From positions 1 through 64,000 of the IMG/VR virus record IMGVR_UViG_3300031510_000007: DNA of 64,000 nt; one strand, written 5' to 3'. Source of the stretch: a virus. Every line of letters starts with the position of its first letter. Within the stretch, counting starts at the first letter, position 1. The position numbers were made by a program, and so were the translations under genes. The notes under the pieces are model-generated. The model was not told the DNA's origin. It did not search any database and saw nothing but the letters and a program-made list of their open reading frames with translations. This document shows positions 47,849 to 55,896 of this stretch, piece after piece.

Positions 47849-49558
47849 CTATGCTGCAATCCTAGAAAAGTTCTTTACCTTCTCAAAACGAAGAGTGCTA
47901 TCGAACTTGTCAATCAACTGGTCAGTCTTGTGACTGATAACAAACACGTTAGAGTCGCCAGTGATATCAGTCAAAATTTTCATGAATTCTTCTGTGCCAT
48001 TAGCATCAAGAGAGCCATCGAATACCTCATCCATAATCAACAGATTGGTCGAAACAGAGTTGCGTAGCTTTGAGACTGTTCGCCATGTGAATAGCAGAGC
48101 CAGATCAATACGCATTTTCTCACCCTCAGAGAACGACTCATATGAAAACTCATCACGAAAGCGAGAACGAATCGTTTCATTGAACTGCTCATCAAGCTCA
48201 AACTGGACGAAGAAATCCATCTCAGCAAGATACTTGTTGATTAACTTGTTGATAATAGGCACGTATTGACGAATGATCTGTGTCTTGATACCACCATCTT
48301 TGAGTAGATTAGCAACAACGCCCATCGTATCACGGTCAATCGTTAAATCACGATGGTCATCATTGTATCCCTCAAGTTCATTATGTAACGATTCAATTGT
48401 GCTAGTATCAATAGACTCCGCTTCTTTTTGTGCGTTTGTCAACTCAGTCTTCAGAGAAATAATATTGCGCTCATTAGAAGCATAGGTAGCATTCTTAGCA
48501 CTCATATCAAAACCATGTTGATTGACATGACCATGAACTTCGCCAATCTCAGTCTTACGATTTTCTACAGAGGTAAGCTCATTCTCCATCACATCAAGAC
48601 CATTTTCAATATCGTCTTGTTTGATACGTTTTTTAGATACAATGTTTATTTTGTGCCCATCATCTATATCTTGCTTACATACAGGACATTCATCATTGTC
48701 TTTATAGAACTGAAGTTCTTTTGCTATCTCTTTGACCTTAGAACGAAGGTTCTTATCCCAGCGAACTAGTTCCATATACTTCTTATTTACAGACTTCTCA
48801 TCGCTAATAGATTTTTTCAATTCACCAATTGAAATCTCCATCTCTTTTACATCATCAAGAAGGATACTATTGTCTTTGATTAACTCTTCAATACGAGATT
48901 GAGTCTTCTCAGCATCAGCTCGTTTCATTTTCAAAATAGAATCGTTATGCTTGTTCGCAGAAGCAATGCGGTCTGTAGTCAAATCAATTTGATATTTGAT
49001 GTTCTGTAAATCGGTCTTGTTTTGTGTGATACGTTCCTTGAGCAGAACGTTCATCTTGGTGAAAATTTGAATGTCGAGAAGGTCTTCAATAATTTCTCGA
49101 CGATGTGCTGCTGGTAGCTGCATGAAAGGAACAAAAGTGCTGCTACCAAGCACAACAATCTGACCAAACGATTTGAAATTCAGCTTCAGGATGTTCTGCT
49201 CAAGATGACTCTGATAATCTTTGTTTGCCCCATCCTGATTTAGAAGATTAGCATTCTTGTATACTTCAAAGATATTGGGTTTGATGCCACGACGAATCAT
49301 ATATTCATCACGCCCAATGTTAAAGTCTAACTCAATAAGCAAGTCTTTTTGATTGATACTGTTAAGTAGCTGTGGTTTGTTTACCTTACGAAAGGGCTTA
49401 CCATAGAGAGCAAACGAAAGCGCATCTAGAATTGTAGATTTACCAGCGCCATTTTCACCAACAATCAGAGTCGTCTTTTGACTGTTGAGTGAGATTGTAG
49501 TGAAAGCATTGCCAGTTGATAGAATGTTTTGATATCGTATAGTTTTAAACTCAATCAT
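47849..49558 (-). CDS. 46: Recombination nuclease subunit gp46 (Rad50-like)
   Basis: 569 residues. Walker A VGENGAGKSTILDALSFALY, zinc hook DECPVCKQD at the middle of a coiled coil, ABC signature FSEGEKMRIDLAL and Walker B LLIMDEVFDGSLD. With gp47 it resects DNA ends for recombination. The start overlaps the gp47 stop by 4 bp. Confidence 0.95.
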   Translation of the reverse strand: MIEFKTIRYQNILSTGNAFTTISLNSQKTTLIVGENGAGKSTILDALSFALYGKPFRKVNKPQLLNSINQKDLLIELDFNIGRDEYMIRRGIKPNIFEVYKNANLLNQDGANKDYQSHLEQNILKLNFKSFGQIVVLGSSTFVPFMQLPAAHRREIIEDLLDIQIFTKMNVLLKERITQNKTDLQNIKYQIDLTTDRIASANKHNDSILKMKRADAEKTQSRIEELIKDNSILLDDVKEMEISIGELKKSISDEKSVNKKYMELVRWDKNLRSKVKEIAKELQFYKDNDECPVCKQDIDDGHKINIVSKKRIKQDDIENGLDVMENELTSVENRKTEIGEVHGHVNQHGFDMSAKNATYASNERNIISLKTELTNAQKEAESIDTSTIESLHNELEGYNDDHRDLTIDRDTMGVVANLLKDGGIKTQIIRQYVPIINKLINKYLAEMDFFVQFELDEQFNETIRSRFRDEFSYESFSEGEKMRIDLALLFTWRTVSKLRNSVSTNLLIMDEVFDGSLDANGTEEFMKILTDITGDSNVFVISHKTDQLIDKFDSTLRFEKVKNFSRIAA

Positions 49559-50622
49559 AAATTCACTGCCTCAGTATATAATGATGCCACAATATCGGTC
49601 ACACGACCTTTATTATTACGAATCTCTAGCCCATCAACATACTTGTTTAGAATAGTCAGAGTGTCTTCGGCCTCATCAATCATATTGTCCTCGTCAACAA
49701 TATCAAGATTCATATTGTCCTCAACTGTCTTGATATCAGCACATCCCATATCAATTAGCTTGTTCATCCATAAATCAAACAAATAAGGATTAGACTTGTT
49801 CTTTACTATAACCTTTACGTAGCTATTTGTCAACTCTTTTTCGAATTTTAAATCTCCAATGTCATTCAATGACATATTCGTGTCATCATACCACAGCTTG
49901 TGAAATAGGCAATGAGGATTTTGAATGAACTCTAACTCTCGTGTATTAGTGTCTAGAATATGAAAACCACGAGGATCATCATAGTCACTCCAAGTCATTT
50001 GATAGGGAGTACCTAAATACGAAATATTACCGTGGGTAGACTTATGATGGAAATGACCAGACAGTACCATATCAAACTTACTAAAAATATTTTTATCAAG
50101 TCCGTTATGGTTAACTGCACCTCGATACATTTCAAATCCTTGTATCTCAAAATGTCCCATAAGAATTTGAGCATCTGTTTCCTCAATCGCTTTCATTGTT
50201 ACTTCATAGTTCTCATCGCAAATCCACGGCACAAGTAGCACCTTCAAACCATCATAGTTTCTCTCTACAGGCTTCTCCCAGTAACAACCAAAGTTGTAGA
50301 ATGAATGCCCATACAACTGACCCATACTGTTAATTTCATTCGTGTTTTTGAAATATACGTCATGATTGCCAATAATCATATCAGTTGGGATATTACGCTC
50401 GTGAATAGGTTTGATTAGATGTTCTTCTAGTTGGGAACTAGTGACGAAATTAATATACTTTCGACGATCACACACATCGCCAAGATGAATAACACGGTCA
50501 ATATTATGAGTATCGATGTACGGAAAGAACTGCTCGTCAAAAAAAGAATTAATGTGATCAGCAATAATACGATTGTCATTACGGACTCCGAAGTGAGTAT
50601 CAGTTACGATAGCAATTTTCAT
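49555..50622 (-). CDS. 47: Recombination nuclease gp47 (Mre11-like)
   Basis: 355 residues. Phosphoesterase motifs VTDTHFGVRND, IHLGDVCDRRKY, IGNHDVYFKN, and GHFHHKST give the dinuclear metal centre. Forms the gp46/47 nuclease. Its start overlaps the gp55 stop by 4 bp. Confidence 0.95.
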   Translation of the reverse strand: MKIAIVTDTHFGVRNDNRIIADHINSFFDEQFFPYIDTHNIDRVIHLGDVCDRRKYINFVTSSQLEEHLIKPIHERNIPTDMIIGNHDVYFKNTNEINSMGQLYGHSFYNFGCYWEKPVERNYDGLKVLLVPWICDENYEVTMKAIEETDAQILMGHFEIQGFEMYRGAVNHNGLDKNIFSKFDMVLSGHFHHKSTHGNISYLGTPYQMTWSDYDDPRGFHILDTNTRELEFIQNPHCLFHKLWYDDTNMSLNDIGDLKFEKELTNSYVKVIVKNKSNPYLFDLWMNKLIDMGCADIKTVEDNMNLDIVDEDNMIDEAEDTLTILNKYVDGLEIRNNKGRVTDIVASLYTEAVNL

Positions 50623-51185
50623 TCTTCGTTCTCTTCCTCATCATCATAAAACAACTCAACACCACTCTTCTTTTTTACTTTAGGAATCTTCTTTTTCTCA
50701 AGATTTTTCTCAAATTCCTCAACGAAGTTGTTCATATAATCAGTAGCTTGCGAACTTTGATTGTTGGATAAGTCTGCACCAGAACTATCATCATATAGTT
50801 CGCCCATCACCGCCATCGATGTGTACATCTTCTGCTTTGTGTATAACTGCGTCTTCTCCTTTGCGATTCTTCGAAGGAACGCATAGTAAATGATTTGCGT
50901 AAAATACGCAAAGGGATTGGCAGACTTCGCTGGGTCAAAGTTGTTTAGCGCTCTAATAGCATTCTCAATGCCATCTGCGACCATCTCTTCACGAAATGGA
51001 TAGTTGATGAAGTTAGGTTTGTATGCGAGCCTCGTCGAGATGTCTATCATGCAGCGCCCAATGTAATCGGGAATAATCGGACGGGATTCGCCCGAATCTT
51101 CAGCATCGATGCGGGCTTGACGATATTCCACCATCACTTCAAAAAACTTTTTATTGTCGATATATTGATTCTTGCTTTTAGCCAT
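50619..51185 (-). CDS. 55: Late sigma factor (T4 gp55)
   Basis: 188 residues from ATG 51185 (MAKSKNQYIDNKKFFEVMVE). RPIIPDYIGRCMIDISTRLA, EEMVADGIENAIRALNNFDP and NPFAYFTQIIYYAFLRRIAK are the sigma region 2-like core of gp55. It directs host RNA polymerase to TATAAATA, which recurs before late genes in this window. Confidence 0.93.
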   Translation of the reverse strand: MAKSKNQYIDNKKFFEVMVEYRQARIDAEDSGESRPIIPDYIGRCMIDISTRLAYKPNFINYPFREEMVADGIENAIRALNNFDPAKSANPFAYFTQIIYYAFLRRIAKEKTQLYTKQKMYTSMAVMGELYDDSSGADLSNNQSSQATDYMNNFVEEFEKNLEKKKIPKVKKKSGVELFYDDEEENEE

Positions 51186-51219
51186 TGAATCTTTTCCACT
51201 TTTTATATTCACTACTATT

Positions 51220-51248
51220 AATATATACTAAAACGTGACGTGTGTCAA
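51220..51248 (-). promoter_or_regulatory. Promoter for the gp55-gp47-gp46 operon
   Basis: TTGACA (51248-51243), 17 bp, TATATT (51225-51220), 35 bp before the gp55 ATG. Confidence 0.68.
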
Positions 51249-51272
51249 CCTAAATTATTATTAATAAAAGTA

Positions 51273-51300
51273 TTGACATTATTTTAAAATGCTGTATAAT
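51273..51300 (+). promoter_or_regulatory. Consensus promoter on the plus strand, antisense to its neighbours
   Basis: TTGACA (51273-51278), 16 bp, TATAAT (51295-51300). It has the same TTGACATT-N11-CTGTATAATAGC pattern as the two minus-strand promoters at 16.5 and 30.6 kb, but points toward the 3' ends of genes 51331-51699 and uvsW. Confidence 0.7.
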
Positions 51301-51330
51301 AGCATTATGCTTATTGATAATAATAGATGA

Positions 51331-51699
51331 TTAGTTATAGCGATTCTTATCTGGTGCTATCAACTGTTCGAAGACATCATCAACCAAAGAATCAGTTTCG
51401 TTAACGCTAGTGTGGTAAGATTCAAGAGCAGCAGTATTGACTTTCTTAGCCTCATACATATATGTATGATAGTAGTATTCAGCGAGTTCGTTTGCTTTAC
51501 CCAAATTACTGAGTATATTGTCCTTAGATATATATGTAGTATTATTGACAACTAAGCTCATCCAATGCTTCATGGCTACTCCAGCATTTGGATTGAAAAC
51601 AACAGTGCAAGGGTCTTCAATGATATATCCTGTTTCAGATTCGTCTGTTACCAATGCGAAGATGTCTTCACCACTTATAAGTTTAAACACATATAGCAT
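51331..51699 (-). CDS. Lsm/SH3-like small phage protein
   Basis: 122 residues. MLYVFKLISGEDIFALVTDE, GYIIEDPCTVVFNPNAG and MKHWMSLVVNNTTYISKDNI form a small beta barrel recalled in T4-like phages as Lsm-like. A helical, acidic C-terminal tail follows. It lies between uvsW and gene 55; a nucleic-acid-binding role is inferred. Confidence 0.75.
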   Translation of the reverse strand: MLYVFKLISGEDIFALVTDESETGYIIEDPCTVVFNPNAGVAMKHWMSLVVNNTTYISKDNILSNLGKANELAEYYYHTYMYEAKKVNTAALESYHTSVNETDSLVDDVFEQLIAPDKNRYN

Positions 51700-51701
51700 G
51701 T

Positions 51702-53159
51702 TTATTCCTTTATTTCAACGTTGTACAGTTTCAATTTAAAGCCCTCTTTTGAATATGTATCTACTCTCTCCATGAAGTGTTTTAACGCAAAGTTTCTCTT
51801 CTTTTTGTAAGCCAAGTCATCTACAATATCGTATAAGGTGGCTTTCTCTTTGCTTTCATGAGTTCTAAGTCCTCGGCCGATAGATTGAAGATTACGGATC
51901 CTAGACTTTGAAGGAGACGCAAAAACAATATTATGCAGATTACGTATATTGATACCAGTAGAATAAGTACCATAACTGGCAAGAATAATAGTATCGCTAC
52001 TGTCTTCAACAAGCCTTCTAATATTTTCTCTCTCATTTGAATCGACTCCACCGTATACGAAATGAACTTCTTTATCACCTGATTGAAGCATTGGATGTAA
52101 CAACTTACCATGCTTCTCAACGAACTGAAAGAGTATGAGTGTATTACCCTTTAGACTCCATGCGAGATTGCGAATAAACTTGTTTCGTGCTTCATTTGTA
52201 ACAATAAAATCAATCTCTTCTTGATATGTTTTGTTACGAATTAGCTTTCTTGTAGCATCAGAATATTCTAATACGATGCCCTTAATCTCAAGGTCTGCTA
52301 GAATATTCTGATCCATCAACTCTGATGTACTGACAACTTGTTTTACTGTTCCGAATAAACCCTCTAATACTAATTTATGCGTTGTTGTTCCGTCAAGTGT
52401 GCCAGTGAAACCATAGCGATATCTACAATCGTCCATTTTAGATAGGATATTAGTTAGGGATTTTGCTTTGAATAGATGTGCTTCATCGCCAATCACAACA
52501 TCATATGATTGAAACCATGGCTTCTTTAGCTTATGAATCGACTGCCATGTTGTAACAACTATCTTATTATCTATATCTTTCTCAGCACCCGCCATAATCT
52601 TGTGTATGTCCATTGGCTGATTATTGTTGTATTCAACAAAGTCTGATGCCATTTGGTGAACGAGTGATGTAGTCGGTACAATGATAAGAATTCTTCTATC
52701 TTGCGCAATATGCCATTGTGTAAGTAAATATATGATAAAAGATTTGCCACTACCAGTAGGCGATAGAAGCAACTTACGCTCTGAGTTTAAACATTCTACG
52801 AACGCTTCATTCTGATAGTCTCTTAATTCGTATGGTGCTTTGACCAGGGTTGCTAAAGCATAGCCAGATTTTTCGCCATATTTAGCTATTGGTTTCCATT
52901 TTTCTGATACGACACATTCATAGCTTCTATCATTACAGAACGATACCACATAAGGTAATAGGCCAGCGTAAAGCAGTCTTGTCATATTGTTAAGCAGTCG
53001 TATTTTTCCGTCCCACATTTTATTGCGATACGCAGGAGAAAACTTCGCTCCGGGAACATCAAACTCAAAATACTGAGACATTTCCATAATCACAGACGCT
53101 TCAGCATCGATGCGAAGATATACCTCATTGTGCTTTTCAATATGAACCGTATCTATCAA
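51702..53159 (-). CDS. uvsW: Recombination helicase UvsW
   Basis: 485 residues. SF2 motifs are LSPTGSGKSFIIYLL (I), IVPTTSLVHQ (Ia), GDEAHLFKA (II, DEAH), FTGTLDG (III), ILASYGTYSTGINIRN (V) and QSIGRGLRTHE (VI). The N-terminal FDVPGAKFSPAYRNKMWDGK is the UvsW-specific domain. It unwinds R-loops and branched DNA. Confidence 0.94.
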   Translation of the reverse strand: MIDTVHIEKHNEVYLRIDAEASVIMEMSQYFEFDVPGAKFSPAYRNKMWDGKIRLLNNMTRLLYAGLLPYVVSFCNDRSYECVVSEKWKPIAKYGEKSGYALATLVKAPYELRDYQNEAFVECLNSERKLLLSPTGSGKSFIIYLLTQWHIAQDRRILIIVPTTSLVHQMASDFVEYNNNQPMDIHKIMAGAEKDIDNKIVVTTWQSIHKLKKPWFQSYDVVIGDEAHLFKAKSLTNILSKMDDCRYRYGFTGTLDGTTTHKLVLEGLFGTVKQVVSTSELMDQNILADLEIKGIVLEYSDATRKLIRNKTYQEEIDFIVTNEARNKFIRNLAWSLKGNTLILFQFVEKHGKLLHPMLQSGDKEVHFVYGGVDSNERENIRRLVEDSSDTIILASYGTYSTGINIRNLHNIVFASPSKSRIRNLQSIGRGLRTHESKEKATLYDIVDDLAYKKKRNFALKHFMERVDTYSKEGFKLKLYNVEIKE

Positions 53160-53223
53160 AATTTAAATACCCACCATTTCCAACTATACTAAGCATACAT
53201 AATATATATGCAAACTCAATTAG

Positions 53224-53538
53224 CTAAAATCCTATGCTTTCGCCACATCCACAAGTCGATTTTACTTTTGGATTATCAATTACGAAACTTTGTGAAAATA
53301 GAGTATATTGATAATCCAATGTAGAATCTTGGAGATACATCATACTAAAAGAATCAGTAACAGCACCCTCTCCTATGTCAACATCGTCATCTTGTCTATT
53401 TGTCACATCAAAAATGTATTTGAATCCAGTGCAACCACCTCCTTGTAGTTCAACACGAAATACTCTATCTTCAGGTTGCGATTGAATACCATTTAGTATC
53501 ACATCAATTTTATCTAGTGCTGTTTGTGTTACAATCAT
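53224..53538 (-). CDS. A-type Fe-S carrier (IscA/HesB/ErpA-like)
   Basis: 104 residues. VELQGGGCTGFKYIFDVTNR and KSTCGCGESIGF carry the three conserved Cys of A-type Fe-S carriers, and the DSFSMMYLQDSTLDYQY region is typical. It delivers Fe-S clusters and is known in marine T4-like phages as an auxiliary gene. Targets here are unknown. Confidence 0.93.
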   Translation of the reverse strand: MIVTQTALDKIDVILNGIQSQPEDRVFRVELQGGGCTGFKYIFDVTNRQDDDVDIGEGAVTDSFSMMYLQDSTLDYQYTLFSQSFVIDNPKVKSTCGCGESIGF

Positions 53539-53601
53539 TGATTTATCTCCAATCTTGACTATTTTTGTATTTAGATTCTAAAAAAGATGTAAGGACCTAC
53601 A

Positions 53602-54039
53602 TTAGATTGCCCCAGTTCTAAACTTTTCAAAATTTATCATATTGGTAATCAAAAATCCACGATTGTTAATCGATTTGATGATATTCTCTAACAAGTCCAC
53701 CTTCTCTGTTGCATCGCCAATCTTTAGTTTCATTTTGATAATGAAAGAGTCTGCTTCTAGAAGGTCTTTCTGATAACCCTTTGGCGTTCGTTTGAGATTA
53801 GGTTCCCAACCATATTCTTTCAAGTCTTCTTCTGCCATCGATCCATCATGCCATTCTGTTCTTAACACTTTGAGACGTTTTAAATCTGCTTCCATCTTGC
53901 GTTGCACACTATGCTCGTATGTATAATATCTGTAATACTTGGCGTGCAACTTAGGTATCTTTCTCGCTTCTTCAGTTAAGTTAGAAGGGTTCATATCAGT
54001 ATCTTTTTCCCATTCAACATGAATGTCATCGATGTTCAT
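53602..54039 (-). CDS. uvsY: Recombination mediator UvsY
   Basis: 145 residues. MNIDDIHVEWEKDTDMNPSN, KIPKLHAKYYRYYTYE and SINNRGFLITNMINFEKFRT are recognisable UvsY features. It loads UvsX on gp32-coated ssDNA. Followed downstream by the Fe-S carrier after 63 bp. Confidence 0.93.
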   Translation of the reverse strand: MNIDDIHVEWEKDTDMNPSNLTEEARKIPKLHAKYYRYYTYEHSVQRKMEADLKRLKVLRTEWHDGSMAEEDLKEYGWEPNLKRTPKGYQKDLLEADSFIIKMKLKIGDATEKVDLLENIIKSINNRGFLITNMINFEKFRTGAI

Positions 54040-54042
54040 TAT

Positions 54043-54486
54043 CTAATCTTCCTTTAAAAATCGACTGATATCAAGACTAATCTTACTGTCGATACGGGCT
54101 CTCAATTCCGTTGATGAAAATCTATGTCTACGAGTATTGTAATATAATTCAATGCCATTGGTTTTGCAGAACGTTTTACCAGTGAATAACTTATCCTTAT
54201 ACTCTTCGCCCAAGATTCGAATGTTGATTGGATATGTCTGAAGAATATCTTCCAAATCACTTTCCCATTCATATGGCACAATTTCGTCTACGTATGATAC
54301 TGCGCTTAGTTGTGTATATCTTTCTACAATGGTTTGTACCGGTTTGTCTTTGTTTGCTCTATCGTTTGATGGATCAATTTGTAGACCACAAATAAGATAG
54401 TCGCAAACACTCGCAGCTTCTCGTAACATCATAATATGACCAGAATGTAACAAGTCAAATGTTGATGCCGTAAATCCCACTTTCAT
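54043..54486 (-). CDS. Cytidylyltransferase-like enzyme
   Basis: 147 residues. VGFTASTFDLLHSGHIMML holds the HxGH-type motif (HSGH) and NTRRHRFSSTELRARI the terminal ISSTxLR-like motif, as in glycerol-3-phosphate or sugar-phosphate cytidylyltransferases. It probably makes an NDP-activated sugar or alditol. ATG 54486 lies inside the end of the PMM gene. Confidence 0.85.
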   Translation of the reverse strand: MKVGFTASTFDLLHSGHIMMLREAASVCDYLICGLQIDPSNDRANKDKPVQTIVERYTQLSAVSYVDEIVPYEWESDLEDILQTYPINIRILGEEYKDKLFTGKTFCKTNGIELYYNTRRHRFSSTELRARIDSKISLDISRFLKED

Positions 54487-55186
54487 CTTGTAAAATCTCC
54501 CATGTATGTTTCCAACCATTTACTTGGTGTGTATACCCCATTTGGTTGTCTTCAATCGCTTTTGCTAGTGGATAGTCGTTTCCACCCTTATATGTAGTGT
54601 CGCCAAAGAATACGAGTTTGTCTTCAGTGCTGTCGAAATCTTTTACTATCTGACCCTTATCTTTACCTTTCTCAGTAATATCCATACCAATATCACCAGC
54701 AACTTGAAATTGATATTGCGTAAATTCTTGTGATAACTCTTCGGCAATTCGATTTCGTTCTTTGTGTACCAAATCGAATTTAACGTATTCTAATCTCTGT
54801 TCAGGATTGGCGTTCCTGCCAACTGTAGAGAAGTTGATAAGTCCCATGCGGTGTTCAATGTGATTGCCTGTTTTGGTCAGATGTTTGCTCTGCGCAGATT
54901 TCTCTTTGAGAGACTTTAATAATTCTATAGATACTTTCATTTTATTCTGACTGACAACCCTGTCGCCTTCCCATACTTCATTACCTGAGCAGTTGTATAC
55001 TCTCTTAGCAGCAAAATATGTGGGAATACCTATTTGTTCGATTGTTTTGACTCTATCTGAGCCAGTAACTAGATACACGCTATTTTTATTAGAGAAATTA
55101 AAGAACCAGGTTTGAAAATCCTGATCCATCAAACTTCTGCTTGGTGTTAATGTACCATCAACGTCAAACACATAATGTAATATCAT
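54455..55186 (-). CDS. Phosphomannomutase-like HAD enzyme (eukaryotic type)
   Basis: 243 residues from ATG 55186. FDVDGTLTPSR (HAD motif I), YLVTGSDRVKTIEQIGIPTY, NHIEHRMGLINFSTVGRNAN and VFFGDTTYKGGNDYPLAKA match the eukaryotic-type PMM family, which interconverts mannose-6-P and mannose-1-P. With the next gene it implies sugar nucleotide synthesis, perhaps for the glycosyltransferases. Confidence 0.88.
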   Translation of the reverse strand: MILHYVFDVDGTLTPSRSLMDQDFQTWFFNFSNKNSVYLVTGSDRVKTIEQIGIPTYFAAKRVYNCSGNEVWEGDRVVSQNKMKVSIELLKSLKEKSAQSKHLTKTGNHIEHRMGLINFSTVGRNANPEQRLEYVKFDLVHKERNRIAEELSQEFTQYQFQVAGDIGMDITEKGKDKGQIVKDFDSTEDKLVFFGDTTYKGGNDYPLAKAIEDNQMGYTHQVNGWKHTWEILQDESGIYGINI

Positions 55187-55208
55187 AGTACTCTCCATAC
55201 TTCATTAT

Positions 55209-55237
55209 ATTATACATCATATATTGGTTATTGTAAA
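55209..55237 (-). promoter_or_regulatory. sigma70-like promoter for the PMM operon
   Basis: TTTACA (55237-55232), 17 bp, TATAAT (55214-55209) on the minus strand; the -35 overlaps the end of the tail-tube-like gene. Confidence 0.6.
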
Positions 55238-55714
55238 CCTTTTATATTTGAAACTTACTGTGGCTTCAGAATAAACTACATCCACTGCCTTTACGTCCAA
55301 CGCAATTTCAGAGAGACTTGCTGGCATGAGGTCTTCAAAATTTATTTCAATATTAGAATTTTTTGTAGAGTTCAAAATCGTGAGTGTCGCATCTGAAAAA
55401 ATGCCTGAATTGTCGCCATCTTCTCTCGTAACTAGATTTTTATGCTGTGTGAAATTATCCGGAAACGCTATACCAATCAACCAATCATGCATCTCTAGGT
55501 AGTTAGTCATATTTTCATCAACCCGAAATGTGATGCTAAAATCGCCATATTCTAATTTATCTGGGCTGAACGAGAGATTCGAGAATGGAGTAGCTACCGT
55601 GGCAAAACCAGCAGTCAGTGACGGAACTGAAGCCGATTGTATATAATATTCAATATTAGGCGCTCTTTGCAGAACGAATCTGAACCCTATCGGTGAAAGG
55701 AAGTTTTGAGCCAT
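55217..55714 (-). CDS. Tail-tube-like virion protein (gp19/gp54 fold family)
   Basis: 165 residues from ATG 55714 (GGAG upstream). IGFRFVLQRAPNIEYYIQSA, VPSLTAGFATVATPFSNLSF, EYGDFSITFRVDENMTNYLE and MHDWLIGIAFP match a family recalled in marine T4-like phages, related to tail tube and baseplate tube initiators. The true gp19 is at 62590-63138; this is a second tube-fold protein. Late box upstream. Confidence 0.78.
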   Translation of the reverse strand: MAQNFLSPIGFRFVLQRAPNIEYYIQSASVPSLTAGFATVATPFSNLSFSPDKLEYGDFSITFRVDENMTNYLEMHDWLIGIAFPDNFTQHKNLVTREDGDNSGIFSDATLTILNSTKNSNIEINFEDLMPASLSEIALDVKAVDVVYSEATVSFKYKRFTITNI

Positions 55715-55745
55715 GTTTGCTCCATATTTTTTCAAAAATTAAAAA

Positions 55746-55774
55746 AAAGCGCTAGACATTTGATGAGAAGCACT
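55746..55774 (-). terminator. Terminator-like hairpin in the tube-protein leader
   Basis: AAGTGCT (55774-55768) pairs with AGCGCTT (55752-55746) including one G-U, then a T run, placed between the late box and the ATG at 55714. Confidence 0.5.
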
Positions 55775-55781
55775 TATATTA

Positions 55782-55789
55782 TATTTATA
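55782..55789 (-). promoter_or_regulatory. T4-type late promoter for the tube-like gene
   Basis: TATAAATA on the minus strand, about 68 bp before ATG 55714. Confidence 0.72.
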
Positions 55790-55797
55790 TGATAAAG

Positions 55798-55820
55798 AGA
55801 GTCGTACGACTCTAGAGTCG
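55798..55820. repeat. Two overlapping perfect palindromes
   Basis: AGAGTCGTACGACTCT (55798-55813, 16 bp) and CGACTCTAGAGTCG (55807-55820, 14 bp) overlap, giving three alternating copies of an AGAGTCG half-site between the gp23 terminator and the next late promoter. Confidence 0.85.
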
Positions 55821-55832
55821 TATTTGATGCGC

Positions 55833-55859
55833 AAAAAAAGGGAGAGCCGAAGCTCTCCC
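55833..55859 (-). terminator. Strong terminator after gene 23
   Basis: GGGAGAGC, loop TTCG, GCTCTCCC (55859-55840), followed by seven T (55839-55833) on the minus strand, 38 bp past the gp23 stop. Confidence 0.92.
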
Positions 55860-55896
55860 TTTTCAGTCTTTTGGTAGGTTAACCCTACTCTTGGTA

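Noticed and set aside
47849-50622. Frameshift or intron in gp46/gp47
   Set aside because: Both frames are intact with all motifs and a normal 4-bp overlap.
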